Part shown: positions 10,480 to 18,390 of the stretch, in pieces
Position numbering within the stretch: position 1 is the stretch's first letter
Layout: every line of letters begins with the position of its first letter
Assembly: GCA_963205335.1 (NCBI GenBank)
Contig: CAUJIM010000011.1
Span: 1-41,102 of the forward strand
Source of the DNA: Pseudomonadota bacterium
Lineage (GTDB): Bacteria; Pseudomonadota; Gammaproteobacteria; Burkholderiales; Burkholderiaceae_C
Reading direction: 5' to 3'
Length of the DNA: 41,102 nt
The notes under the pieces: generated by a model
Database searches by the model: none
The model's input: only the letters and a program-made list of their open reading frames with translations
Told to the model about the DNA's origin: nothing
Position numbers and translations under genes: made by a program

Positions 10480-13143
10480 ATGGCACTGCTGAGCGATACC
10501 GCGCTGGCGCGCATCATGCCCAACGCTTCCGGGGCGCGCCGCGCCGCCTGCCTCGCCCCGATCAACACCGCGCTGCAGCGCTACGGCATGCGCACGCTGG
10601 CGCGTGCCGCCGCGTTTCTGGCGCAGGTCGCGCACGAATCGGGCGAGCTGCAGTTCATGCAGGAGCTGTGGGGCCCGACCCCGGCGCAAAAGCGCTACGA
10701 ACCGCCGGGCGACTTGGCGCGCCGCCTGGGCAACACGCAGCCCGGCGACGGGCGGCGCTACCGCGGGCGCGGACCGATCCAGATCACCGGGCGCGACAAC
10801 TACCGGCGCTACGGCAAGCTGCTGGGGCTGGACCTGGAGGCCGGCCCGGAGCAGGCGGCCGACCCGGAGGTGGGCTTCCTCGTCGCGGGGGAGTACTGGA
10901 CGCGCAACGGCCTGAACGCGCTGGCCGACGCAGGCGACTTCGACGCCATCACCCGGCGCATCAACGGCGGCATGAACGGCGCGCCCGAGCGGCGGCGCCT
11001 GCACGAGCGCGCGCTGCAGGTGCTGGCCGGCGAGTGGCCGGCCCAGGCGCCGGCCGAACCGGCAGCGGCCGTGGCGGCGGCGCGCACGCGCACCGCGCGC
11101 CGCTACCTGCGCGGCGACGAGGCCATCCGCGCCGCGCCGGCCGCGGCCGCCTCCGCTGAGGCCAGGGGCACCGCGCGCGGGCGCCGCGCCAGGCCCGCTG
11201 CGCCGCCGCCCGGGCGCACCTTCGACGTGCGCCCGGACACGCTGGACTTCCGCGACCGCATGTACGAGGCCACGCTGGTCGAGGTGCCGATGCACGTGCC
11301 GCTGGGCGAATACCTGGCGCTGGACGTGCCGCTGCTCGACCAGGGCAGCGAGGGCGCCTGCACCGGCTTCGGCCTGGCCACGGTGGCGCACTACCTGCTG
11401 CGCCGCCGCCACGTCGTGCCCGACCCGGCGCCGGTGAGCCCGCGCATGCTCTACGACATGGCGCGCCGCTACGACGAATGGCCGGGCGAGGACTACAGCG
11501 GCTCCAGCGCGCGCGGCGCGATGAAGGGCTGGTACAAGCACGGCGTGTGCGCGCAGGCGCTGTACCCGCAGGGCAGGAACGCCAGGAGCGGCCTGACCGA
11601 CGCGCGCACCGCCGACGCGCTCAAGCGCCCGCTGGGCTCGTACTTCCGCGTGAACCACAAGGACCTGGTGGCGATGCATGCGGCGCTGGCCGAGGTCGGC
11701 ATCCTCTACGCCACCGCGCGGGTGCACGAGGGCTGGTCGCAGGTCGGGCGCGACGGCGTCATCGAACTCTCGCCCCGGCTGCTGGGCGGGCACGCCTTCG
11801 CCCTCGTGGCCTACGACGACCAGGGCTTCTGGCTGCAGAACTCCTGGGGCCCGCACTGGGGCCGCGGCGGCTTCGCGCGCATCAGCTACGACGACTGGCT
11901 GGTCAACGGCACCGACGTATGGGTGGCGCGCCTGGGGGTGCCGGTGAGCCTGCACCGCCTCGAATCGGCCGCCACCGCGCATTCCAGCGCCGCGGCGCAG
12001 TCCAACGGCTACGCCTATGCCGATCTGCGCCCGCACATCGTCAGCGTGGGCAACGACGGGCTGCTCAAGGCCGGCGGCGACTACGGCACCACGCCGCAGG
12101 ACCTGGACACCATCTTCACCGGCGACATGCCCCGGACCATGGCCGGCTGGGCCACCCCGCGCGTGCTCCTGTACGCGCACGGCGGCCTGGTGGACGAGCG
12201 CAGCGCCGTGCAGCGCCTGGCGGACTACCGGCCCGCGCTGCTCGGCGGGCAGGTCTACCCGCTGGCCTTCATCTGGCGCACCGACTTCTGGAGCACCGTC
12301 AGCAACATCCTCGAGGACGCCGCCAGCCGGCGCAAGCCCGAGGGCGTGCTCGATGCCGCCAAGGACTTCATGCTCGACCGCCTGGACGATGCGCTCGAGC
12401 CCCTGGCGCGTGCGCTGGGCGGCAAGCTGATGTGGGACCAGATGAAGCAGAACGCCCTGGCCGCCAGCGCCGCCAGGGGCGCCGCGGTGCACGTGGCCGA
12501 CCGCCTGCAGGCGCTGGCCGCGCGCATGCCGGGGCTGCAGGTGCACCTGGTGGCGCACAGCGCGGGCTCCATCCTGCTCGCGCCGCTGATCGGCCTGCTC
12601 GCCGCGCGCGGCCTCGCCGTCACCAGCTGCACCCTGTGGGCGCCCGCCTGCACCGTGGCGCTGTTCCGCCAGCACTACCTGCCGGCGATGCAGAGCGGGA
12701 AGATCGGCGCCTTCACGCTGTTCCACCTGTCGGACAAGGCCGAGCAGGACGACAACTGCGCGCAGATCTACAACAAGTCGCTGCTGTACATGGTCTCCGA
12801 CGCCTTCGAGGCCGAGCTGCGCATCCCGCTGTGGCGCGACGGCGAGCCGCTCCTGGGCATGGAGCGCTGGCTGGACGCCGGCCTGCGCGGCGAGATCGCG
12901 CGCCATCGCGGCGAGCTGGTCGCCGCGCCCAACACCTTTCCCGACGGCTCGCCCTCGGCCTCGCGCGCCACGCACCACGGCGACTTCGACGACGACGCGC
13001 AGACCGTCGCCGCCACCTTCGGCCGCATCATCGGCGCCACGCAGGCGCCCGCGGGCGCAGCGGCGGTGGACATCGGCGACGGGCTCGAATTCCACCGTTC
13101 CGCGTCGTCGCTGCGCGCGCGGCGCGTGCTGGCGACGCGGTAG
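10480..13143 (+). CDS. Tri-domain hydrolase: GH19-like glycosidase, papain-like protease, serine alpha/beta hydrolase
   Basis: An 887-residue protein joining three hydrolases. Residues 1-190 resemble GH19 chitinase/endolysin domains: FLAQVAHESGEL has the catalytic Glu53, and RGRGPIQITGRDNY is the conserved GH19 segment. An Ala/Arg/Pro-rich linker spans about 190-247. Residues 248-490 are a papain-fold (C1A) domain: DQGSEGACTGF gives the oxyanion Gln and Cys294, GGHAF gives His438, and NSWGPHWGRGG gives Asn454. Residues 510-840 are an alpha/beta hydrolase, with LLYAHGGL (His567) and VHLVAHSAG (nucleophile Ser694). There is no signal peptide or membrane segment. The start has a strong ribosome site (GAGGAGGT). 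The gene stands alone, with no evident immunity or secretion gene beside it. The role is unknown; a secreted effector or lytic enzyme is an inference. Confidence 0.85.
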   Translation: MALLSDTALARIMPNASGARRAACLAPINTALQRYGMRTLARAAAFLAQVAHESGELQFMQELWGPTPAQKRYEPPGDLARRLGNTQPGDGRRYRGRGPIQITGRDNYRRYGKLLGLDLEAGPEQAADPEVGFLVAGEYWTRNGLNALADAGDFDAITRRINGGMNGAPERRRLHERALQVLAGEWPAQAPAEPAAAVAAARTRTARRYLRGDEAIRAAPAAAASAEARGTARGRRARPAAPPPGRTFDVRPDTLDFRDRMYEATLVEVPMHVPLGEYLALDVPLLDQGSEGACTGFGLATVAHYLLRRRHVVPDPAPVSPRMLYDMARRYDEWPGEDYSGSSARGAMKGWYKHGVCAQALYPQGRNARSGLTDARTADALKRPLGSYFRVNHKDLVAMHAALAEVGILYATARVHEGWSQVGRDGVIELSPRLLGGHAFALVAYDDQGFWLQNSWGPHWGRGGFARISYDDWLVNGTDVWVARLGVPVSLHRLESAATAHSSAAAQSNGYAYADLRPHIVSVGNDGLLKAGGDYGTTPQDLDTIFTGDMPRTMAGWATPRVLLYAHGGLVDERSAVQRLADYRPALLGGQVYPLAFIWRTDFWSTVSNILEDAASRRKPEGVLDAAKDFMLDRLDDALEPLARALGGKLMWDQMKQNALAASAARGAAVHVADRLQALAARMPGLQVHLVAHSAGSILLAPLIGLLAARGLAVTSCTLWAPACTVALFRQHYLPAMQSGKIGAFTLFHLSDKAEQDDNCAQIYNKSLLYMVSDAFEAELRIPLWRDGEPLLGMERWLDAGLRGEIARHRGELVAAPNTFPDGSPSASRATHHGDFDDDAQTVAATFGRIIGATQAPAGAAAVDIGDGLEFHRSASSLRARRVLATR

Positions 13144-13196
13144 CGCTGCGCGGGGCCGCCGGCACGATGGCGGCAAGGGGGCGTCGATACGGAGGG

Positions 13197-13517
13197 CTAT
13201 TCCTCGAACAAGTCGGCATGCGTGCCGGCGCGGACGAAGACGATGGCGTCGCCTTCCAGCCGGTAGATCAGCAGGAAGTCGCCGCCGATGTGGCATTCGC
13301 GGTGGTCTGCCCAATCGCCCTTGAGCGGGTGGTCGAGCCACTCGGGGCCGAGGGGCGCGTCGGCGGCGATGAGTGGGAGCATGGCCTCTTTCAGGCGCCC
13401 CAGGTCGTGGCGGCCCGAGCGGGGCAGGCGCTCCCAGTCCTTGGAAAACCCCCGGGTGTAGTCACAGGCCCTGGGGGGATCGGCCCGCTTACTGCGGGCG
13501 GGTTTTTTCGAGTGCAT
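13197..13517 (-). CDS. YafQ-family mRNA interferase toxin
   Basis: A 106-residue RelE-superfamily toxin of the YafQ type, which cleaves mRNA on the ribosome. The core runs from YTRGFSKDWERL through HPLKGDWADHRECHIGGDFLLIYRL to FVRAGTHADLF; the last stretch holds the conserved catalytic-site His and Phe. It overlaps the antitoxin gene by 29 bases. The first 18 residues (MHSKKPARS onward) are basic and unconserved, but no alternative start codon lies closer to the core. It is convergent with the tri-domain hydrolase gene. Confidence 0.88.
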   Translation of the reverse strand: MHSKKPARSKRADPPRACDYTRGFSKDWERLPRSGRHDLGRLKEAMLPLIAADAPLGPEWLDHPLKGDWADHRECHIGGDFLLIYRLEGDAIVFVRAGTHADLFEE

Positions 13518-13767
13518 CGACCAGGGCCGTGGCGGAGTCGAAGCGGGCGGCGCGGGCCTGCATCAGCGCGCGGGCCTCGAGCATGGCCGCGCGGGTTTGC
13601 GCGTTGGGCACCTTCAGCTCCAGCGGAAAGGCTTGGTCGCTGACCACGCGCTGGAGCAGGATGCGCACGGCGTCGGATACCGTCAGCCCCATGGCCGCCA
13701 GCGCCTCGGCGGCTTGGGTCTTGATGTCGTCGTCCACGCGGACGTGCAGCATGCTGGAGTGGGTCAT
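13489..13767 (-). CDS. RelB/DinJ-family antitoxin
   Basis: A 92-residue antitoxin. The N-terminal ribbon-helix-helix (HVRVDDDIKTQAAEALAAMG, then VSDAVRILLQRVV) is typical of RelB/DinJ. The segment after PLELKVPN binds the toxin in this family. It precedes and overlaps the YafQ toxin gene, the standard order, and is expected to autorepress through the inverted repeat upstream. Confidence 0.9.
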   Translation of the reverse strand: MTHSSMLHVRVDDDIKTQAAEALAAMGLTVSDAVRILLQRVVSDQAFPLELKVPNAQTRAAMLEARALMQARAARFDSATALVDALEKTRPQ

Positions 13768-13795
13768 GGCTTGGTTTCCTTGCCTTGTATTTTGT

Positions 13796-13809
13796 ATCTC
13801 ATTTGAGAT
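13796..13809. promoter_or_regulatory. Inverted repeat upstream of the DinJ/YafQ pair
   Basis: ATCTCA-TT-TGAGAT is a perfect 6-bp inverted repeat with a two-base spacer, 29 bases before the antitoxin start codon on the minus strand, in an AT-rich patch. On the minus strand TTGAAT overlaps it and could be a -35 element. The position fits a ribbon-helix-helix autoregulatory operator. Confidence 0.6.
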
Positions 13810-13853
13810 TCAACCAAGGGCCTGCCGCACCACGCCGTCCGATACCCCGCGGC

Positions 13854-15239
13854 TCACGTGCGAGAGACCTCCCGCAGCGTCACGAACTCCTCCGCGCTGG
13901 TGGGGTGGATGCCCAGGGTGGCGTCGAACTGCGCCTTGGTGGCGCCGCACTTCAGCGCCACGGCAAAGCCCTGCACGATCTCGCCGGCGTCGGCGCCGAC
14001 CATGTGCAGGCCCAGCACGCGGTCGGTTTTTGCATCGACGACCAGCTTGACCAGGGTGCGCTCGGTGCCTCCGCTCAGCGTGTGCCTGAGCGGCTTGAAG
14101 TCGCTGCGGAACACCCGGATGGCGCCGTGCCGCTCGCGCGCCTGCTGCTCGCTCAGGCCCACGGTGCCGATGGGCGGATGGGTGAAGACGGCCGTGGGGA
14201 TGTTGCCGTAGTCCATGGTGCGCGCGGCCTGGCCGGGCGCTGGGCCGAACAGCCGGTCGGCCAGCGCCATGCCCTCGGCCAGGGCGACGGGGGTCAGTTC
14301 CAGCCGGCCCACCACGTCGCCGATGGCGTACACGCCGGGCACGCTGGTGGCGAAGTGCTCGTCCACCTCGATCGCGCCGCTGGGGGACCGCCGCACGCCC
14401 AGCGCGTCCAGCCCCAGGCCCGCCGTGTTGGCGCGGCGGCCGGTGGCGTACAGCACCACGTCGGCCTCGATGGCGCTGCCGTCCTTCAGGTGCACGCGCC
14501 GCGCGGCGCCCGCCGCCTCGATGCGCGCCACGTCGGCGTGGGTGCGCAGGTCGACGCCATGCTTGCGCATCTCGCCGGCGGTGAAGTCGCGCACCTCGTC
14601 GTCGAAGCCGCGCAGGATCTGCTCGCCCCGGTACAGCAGCGTGACCTGCGCACCCAGGCCGTGGAAGATGCTGGCCATCTCGCAGGCGATGTAGCCGCCG
14701 CCGACCACCGCCAGGCGCTGGGGAAACACGGGCAGGTCGAACATGTCGTCCGAGGTGACGGCCAGCTCGCGTCCCGGCACGTCGGGCACGAAGGGCGTGC
14801 CCCCGGTGGCGATCAGGATGTGGCGCGCGTGGTGGCGCACGGCGGCGCCGCCCTCCAGCGCGACCTCGACCGTGTGGGCATCCAGCAGCCGCGCGTGGCC
14901 TTGCAGGCGCAGCACCTTCGCGCCGGTCATCAGGCCTTCGTAGATGCCGTTCAGGCGCGTGATTTCCTTGGCGCGGTTGGCCTTCAGCAACTCCCAGTCC
15001 AGCGTGGGCGTGCCGGGCAGGCGCCAGCCGAAGCCGGCGCTTTCGGCAAAGGCCTCGGCGTAGTGCGCGCCGTAGCTGTAGAGCTTCTTGGGGATGCAGC
15101 CGACGTTGACGCAGGTGCCGCCCATGCGCTGGTTCTCGGCCAGCGCCACGCGGGCGCCGCGCTGGGCGGCGAAGCGCGCGGCGCGCACGCCGCCCGAGCC
15201 GCCGCCGATGACGAAGAGGTCGAAGTCGAAAGAGGTCAT
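13854..15239 (-). CDS. gor: Glutathione-disulfide reductase
   Basis: A 461-residue flavoprotein disulfide reductase that reduces glutathione disulfide with NADPH in the cytoplasm. The N-terminus has FAD-binding GGGSGGVRAA and the redox pair in GGTCVNVGCIPKK. The middle has the NADPH-binding GGGYIACEMA. ATGRRANT and YAIGDV are FAD-domain motifs. The C-terminus ends with GIHPTSAEEFVTL, containing the catalytic His-Pro. The ATG at 15239 matches the family start; a TTG four codons upstream is an unlikely alternative. It is divergent from the nicotinamidase gene. Confidence 0.94.
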   Translation of the reverse strand: MTSFDFDLFVIGGGSGGVRAARFAAQRGARVALAENQRMGGTCVNVGCIPKKLYSYGAHYAEAFAESAGFGWRLPGTPTLDWELLKANRAKEITRLNGIYEGLMTGAKVLRLQGHARLLDAHTVEVALEGGAAVRHHARHILIATGGTPFVPDVPGRELAVTSDDMFDLPVFPQRLAVVGGGYIACEMASIFHGLGAQVTLLYRGEQILRGFDDEVRDFTAGEMRKHGVDLRTHADVARIEAAGAARRVHLKDGSAIEADVVLYATGRRANTAGLGLDALGVRRSPSGAIEVDEHFATSVPGVYAIGDVVGRLELTPVALAEGMALADRLFGPAPGQAARTMDYGNIPTAVFTHPPIGTVGLSEQQARERHGAIRVFRSDFKPLRHTLSGGTERTLVKLVVDAKTDRVLGLHMVGADAGEIVQGFAVALKCGATKAQFDATLGIHPTSAEEFVTLREVSRT

Positions 15240-15316
15240 GGGGTTTGCCAACAGTCCGGTGGGAATGCGTCCGAGTTTAGGCAGCGTGGCTGCATAGCGC
15301 CTGGCGCGGCTGGGTT

Positions 15317-15372
15317 TCTATCAAATGAGGAGCCTTCAGCGCTTGTCAGGAAAGGGCTGGAGCCGTTTTCGA
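15317..15372. repeat. Short palindromic repeat with AGCGCT core (copy 1)
   Basis: A stem-loop unit in the gor/pncA intergenic region. It opens with TATCAAATGAGGAGCC, has CTTCAGCGCTT (15334-15344) facing AAGGGCTGGAG (15352-15362) at 9 of 11 positions, and ends with CCGTTTTCGA. Related copies occur at 16011-16058, 35991-36050 and, in degenerate form, at 20176-20230. Confidence 0.65.
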
Positions 15373-15386
15373 TGCACAATCGCGGC

Positions 15387-16010
15387 ATGGAACAGGACAC
15401 CTCCGCGCTGCTGGTCGTCGATGCGCAATATGGCTTCATGCCCGGCGGCGGGCTGCCGGTGGCGGAGGGCGACGCGATCGTGCCCGTCATCAACCGCGTC
15501 GCCCCGCGCTTCGCCAACGTGGTGCTGACGCAGGACTGGCACCCGGCGGACCACGTCTCGTTCGCCGCAAACCATCCGGGGCGCGCGCCGTTCGAGACCA
15601 TCGCGCTGCCGTACGGCGAACAGGTCCTGTGGCCGGTGCATTGCGTGCAGGGCACGCGCGACGCGGCACTGCACGAGGGTTTGCGGGTGGACCACGCGCA
15701 GCTCATCGTCCGCAAGGGCTTCCGGCAGGGGATGGACAGCTACTCCGCCTTCGTCGAGGCCGACCGCCGGACCACCACCGGGCTGGCCGCATGGCTGGGG
15801 GCGCGCGGCATCACGCGGCTGTGGCTGTGCGGCCTGGCGACGGACTACTGCGTGGCCTGGAGCGCGCTGGATGCGCGGGCCGCGGGCTTCGAGGTGGCGG
15901 TGATCGAGGACGCCTGCCGCGCCATCGACCTGGACGGTTCGCTGGCCAGGGCCTGGGCCGACATGGCGGCGGCCGGGGTGCGGCGGGTGCACTCCGGGAA
16001 TTTGCATTGA
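15387..16010 (+). CDS. pncA: Nicotinamidase
   Basis: A 207-residue isochorismatase-fold nicotinamidase (pyrazinamidase) that converts nicotinamide to nicotinate for NAD salvage. Visible parts are the catalytic Asp in LLVVDAQYGF, the metal-binding DWHPADH, the catalytic Lys in IVRKGF, and the nucleophile Cys in GLATDYC. Length is normal. The start at MEQDTSALL (15387) fits the family; an ATG five codons upstream at 15372 lies at the edge of the palindromic repeat and is less likely. It is divergent from gor and convergent with the TctC gene. Confidence 0.92.
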   Translation: MEQDTSALLVVDAQYGFMPGGGLPVAEGDAIVPVINRVAPRFANVVLTQDWHPADHVSFAANHPGRAPFETIALPYGEQVLWPVHCVQGTRDAALHEGLRVDHAQLIVRKGFRQGMDSYSAFVEADRRTTTGLAAWLGARGITRLWLCGLATDYCVAWSALDARAAGFEVAVIEDACRAIDLDGSLARAWADMAAAGVRRVHSGNLH

Positions 16011-16058
16011 AAAAGCCGCTTGGCGCTTGATGGACAAGCGCAAGCAGCTATTTAAAGA
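16011..16058. repeat. Short palindromic repeat (copy 2)
   Basis: Starting directly after the pncA stop, GCCGCTTGGCGCTTG (16015-16029) faces CAAGCGCAAGCAGC (16035-16048) around a short GATGGA-type loop, followed by TATTTAAAG. It belongs to the same family as the copies at 15317 and 35991 and could act as a transcription terminator for pncA. Confidence 0.65.
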
Positions 16059-16062
16059 GTAG

Positions 16063-16091
16063 TGAAAACGCCGCCGCCCGGTGCGGCGGCG
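16063..16091 (-). terminator. Rho-independent terminator for the TctC gene
   Basis: A perfect 9-bp GC stem (CGCCGCCGC at 16069-16077 with GCGGCGGCG at 16083-16091, five-base loop) lies just beyond the minus-strand stop of the TctC gene. Read on the minus strand it is followed by GTTTTC. The T-run is short, so efficiency is uncertain. Confidence 0.65.
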
Positions 16092-16095
16092 GGGC

Positions 16096-17064
16096 TCAAT
16101 CCAGCGTGATCTTCAGGTCGCGGATCAGCTTGTGCCAGCGCGCGGTCTCGGACTGCAGCAGCGCGGCGTAGTCGGCGGTGGGGATGCCGCCCGGCTCGAT
16201 GCCGAAGTTGACGAACTTGTCGCGCACCGCCGGCAGCGCGAACGCCTTGGCGGCCGCCTGCTGCAGCCTGGCGATGGCCTCGGGCGGCGTGCCGGTCGGC
16301 GCCACCAGGCCGACGATGGCGGCGGCCTCGGCGTCGGGGATGCCCATTTCGGCCAGCGTGGGCACGTCGGGCATCTGCGGCACGCGCTTCTTGCTGGCGA
16401 CCGCCAGCACCTTGACCTTGCCGTCCTTGACGAAGCTGCGCGCCGCCGCCAGGTCGCTGATCGCCAGCGGCACCTGGCCGCCGGCCACGTCCACCAGCGA
16501 GGGCGCGGCGCCGCGGTAGGGGATGTGCACCAGGAACAGGCCGGCCTGGTGCTTGAGCATCTCCAGCGCCATGTGGTGCGGGCTGCCCAGGCCGGCCGAC
16601 GCCACGCTGTACTTGCCCGGGCTGGCCTTGGCCTTGGCGATGAAGTCGCGCATGTCCTTGAACTCGCTGTGCGGCCCGGTGATGAGCATCATCGGCACCG
16701 TGCCCACGGTGGTGACCGGCGTGAGGTCGCCCACCTTGTAGGTCAGGCTTTTGTACAGCGCCGGGTTGAACACCATGTGGCCGTTGTCCGAGTTCATCAG
16801 CGTGTAGCCGTCGGGGCCGCTGCGGATCACGTCCTGCGCGGCGATGGCGCCGTTGCCGCCGGGCTTGTTGTCGACGACGATGTTCTGGCCCAGCTCGGCG
16901 GCCATCTGCGCGCCCAGCGTGCGCGCCATGAAGTCGGAGCCGCCGCCGGCCGGGTAGGGCACGACGATGCGGACGGCCTTGGCCGGGTAGGTCTGGGCCA
17001 GGGCCTGCGTGCCCAGGGTGGCGACGCTGGCCAGCAGGGCCAGCAGGAGGGCGGGTGCTTTCAT
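16096..17064 (-). CDS. TctC/Bug-type periplasmic solute-binding protein
   Basis: A 322-residue tripartite tricarboxylate transporter receptor (Bug family), which binds small carboxylates in the periplasm. Residues 1-23 are a Sec signal peptide ending ALA before QTYPAK. The mature start YPAKAVRIVVPYPAGGGSD and the VVDNKPGGNG segment are diagnostic. Length is normal. No TctA or TctB membrane gene is nearby, as is common for the expanded Bug family. It is the last gene after the meta-cleavage genes, 52 bases below the lipocalin-like gene, so its ligand may be the substrate of that cluster. Confidence 0.92.
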   Translation of the reverse strand: MKAPALLLALLASVATLGTQALAQTYPAKAVRIVVPYPAGGGSDFMARTLGAQMAAELGQNIVVDNKPGGNGAIAAQDVIRSGPDGYTLMNSDNGHMVFNPALYKSLTYKVGDLTPVTTVGTVPMMLITGPHSEFKDMRDFIAKAKASPGKYSVASAGLGSPHHMALEMLKHQAGLFLVHIPYRGAAPSLVDVAGGQVPLAISDLAAARSFVKDGKVKVLAVASKKRVPQMPDVPTLAEMGIPDAEAAAIVGLVAPTGTPPEAIARLQQAAAKAFALPAVRDKFVNFGIEPGGIPTADYAALLQSETARWHKLIRDLKITLD

Positions 17065-17116
17065 GGGTGGGTCTCCGTCTTTCGTGTGGTGGTGGTGAAA
17101 AGAGTGGCTCGCTCGG

Positions 17117-17557
17117 TCACTCGGGGGCGCGGCGCCAGATGAGGTGCGCGCTGCGCGCCTGGTCCGTGCCCTCCTCGAAGCGCGCGCTCAGGTAGAGCTG
17201 CCCGTCCTGCAGGCGCGCGCTGCGGCGCTGCACGCCTCCTTCCCAGTTGGGGTAGAGGCTGTGCCGCACATGGTGCGCGACGATGGCCTGCTCGCCTTCG
17301 ACGCGCTCGATCTCCCAGCCGCCGGCGTAGCTGAAATAGCTGGAGTAGGCGGCGGCCTTGTCGGTGTCGCTGGCGGTCCACTGGCTGGCGGCCAGCGCGG
17401 GCCGGCCGGGCCGTTCGATGACGCAGAACATGCCGTGCGCGCTGTATTCGATGAAGCCGTGCAGCCCCTGGCCCAGCGGGTAGGTGACGCGGCCGTCGTC
17501 GTAGTCCTGGCGCCAGTCGACGATGAGCCAGTGGCCGAGGAGCTCGTCCCGGGTCAT
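17117..17557 (-). CDS. Lipocalin-like domain protein
   Basis: A 146-residue protein with the pattern of the lipocalin-like family: LLGHWLIVDWR at the start, YSAHGMFCVI in the middle, and alternating beta strands through to LIWRRAPE. No signal peptide is seen, so it is probably cytoplasmic. It starts at the ATG overlapping the stop of the hydrolase (17554-17557). Such small barrel proteins are often found beside aromatic or polyketide catabolic genes, but an enzymatic role is not shown by any visible residue. Confidence 0.75.
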   Translation of the reverse strand: MTRDELLGHWLIVDWRQDYDDGRVTYPLGQGLHGFIEYSAHGMFCVIERPGRPALAASQWTASDTDKAAAYSSYFSYAGGWEIERVEGEQAIVAHHVRHSLYPNWEGGVQRRSARLQDGQLYLSARFEEGTDQARSAHLIWRRAPE

Positions 17558-18390
17558 GGCGCGGGCTCCAGCAGGAAGTCGCCGACCAGGCGCAGAAAGC
17601 CCGGCAGCTTCTCGATCTGCACCCAGTGCCCGCACTCGCCGAAGACGTGCAGGTCGGCGTGCGGCAGCAGCCGCAGCAGGCGCTCGGAGACCTCGAGCGG
17701 GATCACCCGGTCGTCGCGCCCGTGCACGATCAGCGTGCGCTGGCCGATGGAGCGGAGCACCTCCTCGGGCAGCGCCAGCATGTCCACGCCGCGCTGGCGC
17801 GGCGGCGGGAACAGGCGCGCGAAGCGCTCCTGCACGTCGGCGCGCGTGCTCGCCACGTGGCGCATGCGCACCAGCTCGTCGGTCACGATGCCCTGGTCGA
17901 AGGCGAACAGGCCGATCAGCTCGCGCATGGCGCCGAGCGAGGGCTGGTAGCCCCAGACCTTGTCCAGGCCCTCGCTGATCGGGAACGACAGGCCCACCGC
18001 GCCCATCAGCACCAGGCGCTTGACGCGCCCGGGGTGCCGGTGCGCCAGCGCCAGCGCGATCGCGCCGCCGAAGGAGTTGCCGACCACGTGCACCGCGGGC
18101 AGTTCGAGCGCGTCGAGCAGGTCCACCAGCTGCCGCACCCAGGCGGCCTGGTCGAGCACCTTGTCCGGCGGACAGCTGGTGTAGCCGAAGCCGAGCATGT
18201 CCGGCGCGATCACCCGGGCGCGCCGGCCCAGCACCGGGATCACGCCGCGCCAGTTGGCCCAGGCGGTCACGCCCGGGCCGGAGCCGTGGATCAGCAGGAT
18301 GGGCTCGCCCTGGCCCACGTCGTGGGTGTTGACGGTGCAGTCGCCCAGGGCGAGGCTGCGGGCGATCTCGGGGCTGGTGTCGTTGGTCAT
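17554..18390 (-). CDS. Alpha/beta hydrolase, meta-cleavage product type
   Basis: A 278-residue alpha/beta hydrolase resembling meta-cleavage product hydrolases (XylF/DmpD/MhpC/BphD group), which split a C-C bond in the ring-fission product. LLIHGSGPGVTAW is the oxyanion region, VVGNSFGGAIAL holds the nucleophile Ser, HGRDDRVIP holds the Asp, and ECGHWVQIEKL holds the His. Its start overlaps the stop of the extradiol dioxygenase, which makes the ring-fission role likely. The exact substrate cannot be read from sequence; thioesterase activity is an alternative. Confidence 0.88.
   Translation of the reverse strand: MTNDTSPEIARSLALGDCTVNTHDVGQGEPILLIHGSGPGVTAWANWRGVIPVLGRRARVIAPDMLGFGYTSCPPDKVLDQAAWVRQLVDLLDALELPAVHVVGNSFGGAIALALAHRHPGRVKRLVLMGAVGLSFPISEGLDKVWGYQPSLGAMRELIGLFAFDQGIVTDELVRMRHVASTRADVQERFARLFPPPRQRGVDMLALPEEVLRSIGQRTLIVHGRDDRVIPLEVSERLLRLLPHADLHVFGECGHWVQIEKLPGFLRLVGDFLLEPAP

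Noticed and set aside
13144..13196. Terminator between the tri-domain hydrolase and YafQ genes
   Set aside because: GCCGCC and GGCGGC can pair across an 8-base loop, but there is no T-tract on either strand and the stem is weak.
15240..15251. TTG start four codons upstream for glutathione reductase
   Set aside because: The family begins at the ATG-encoded MTSFDFDL; no ribosome site supports the TTG.
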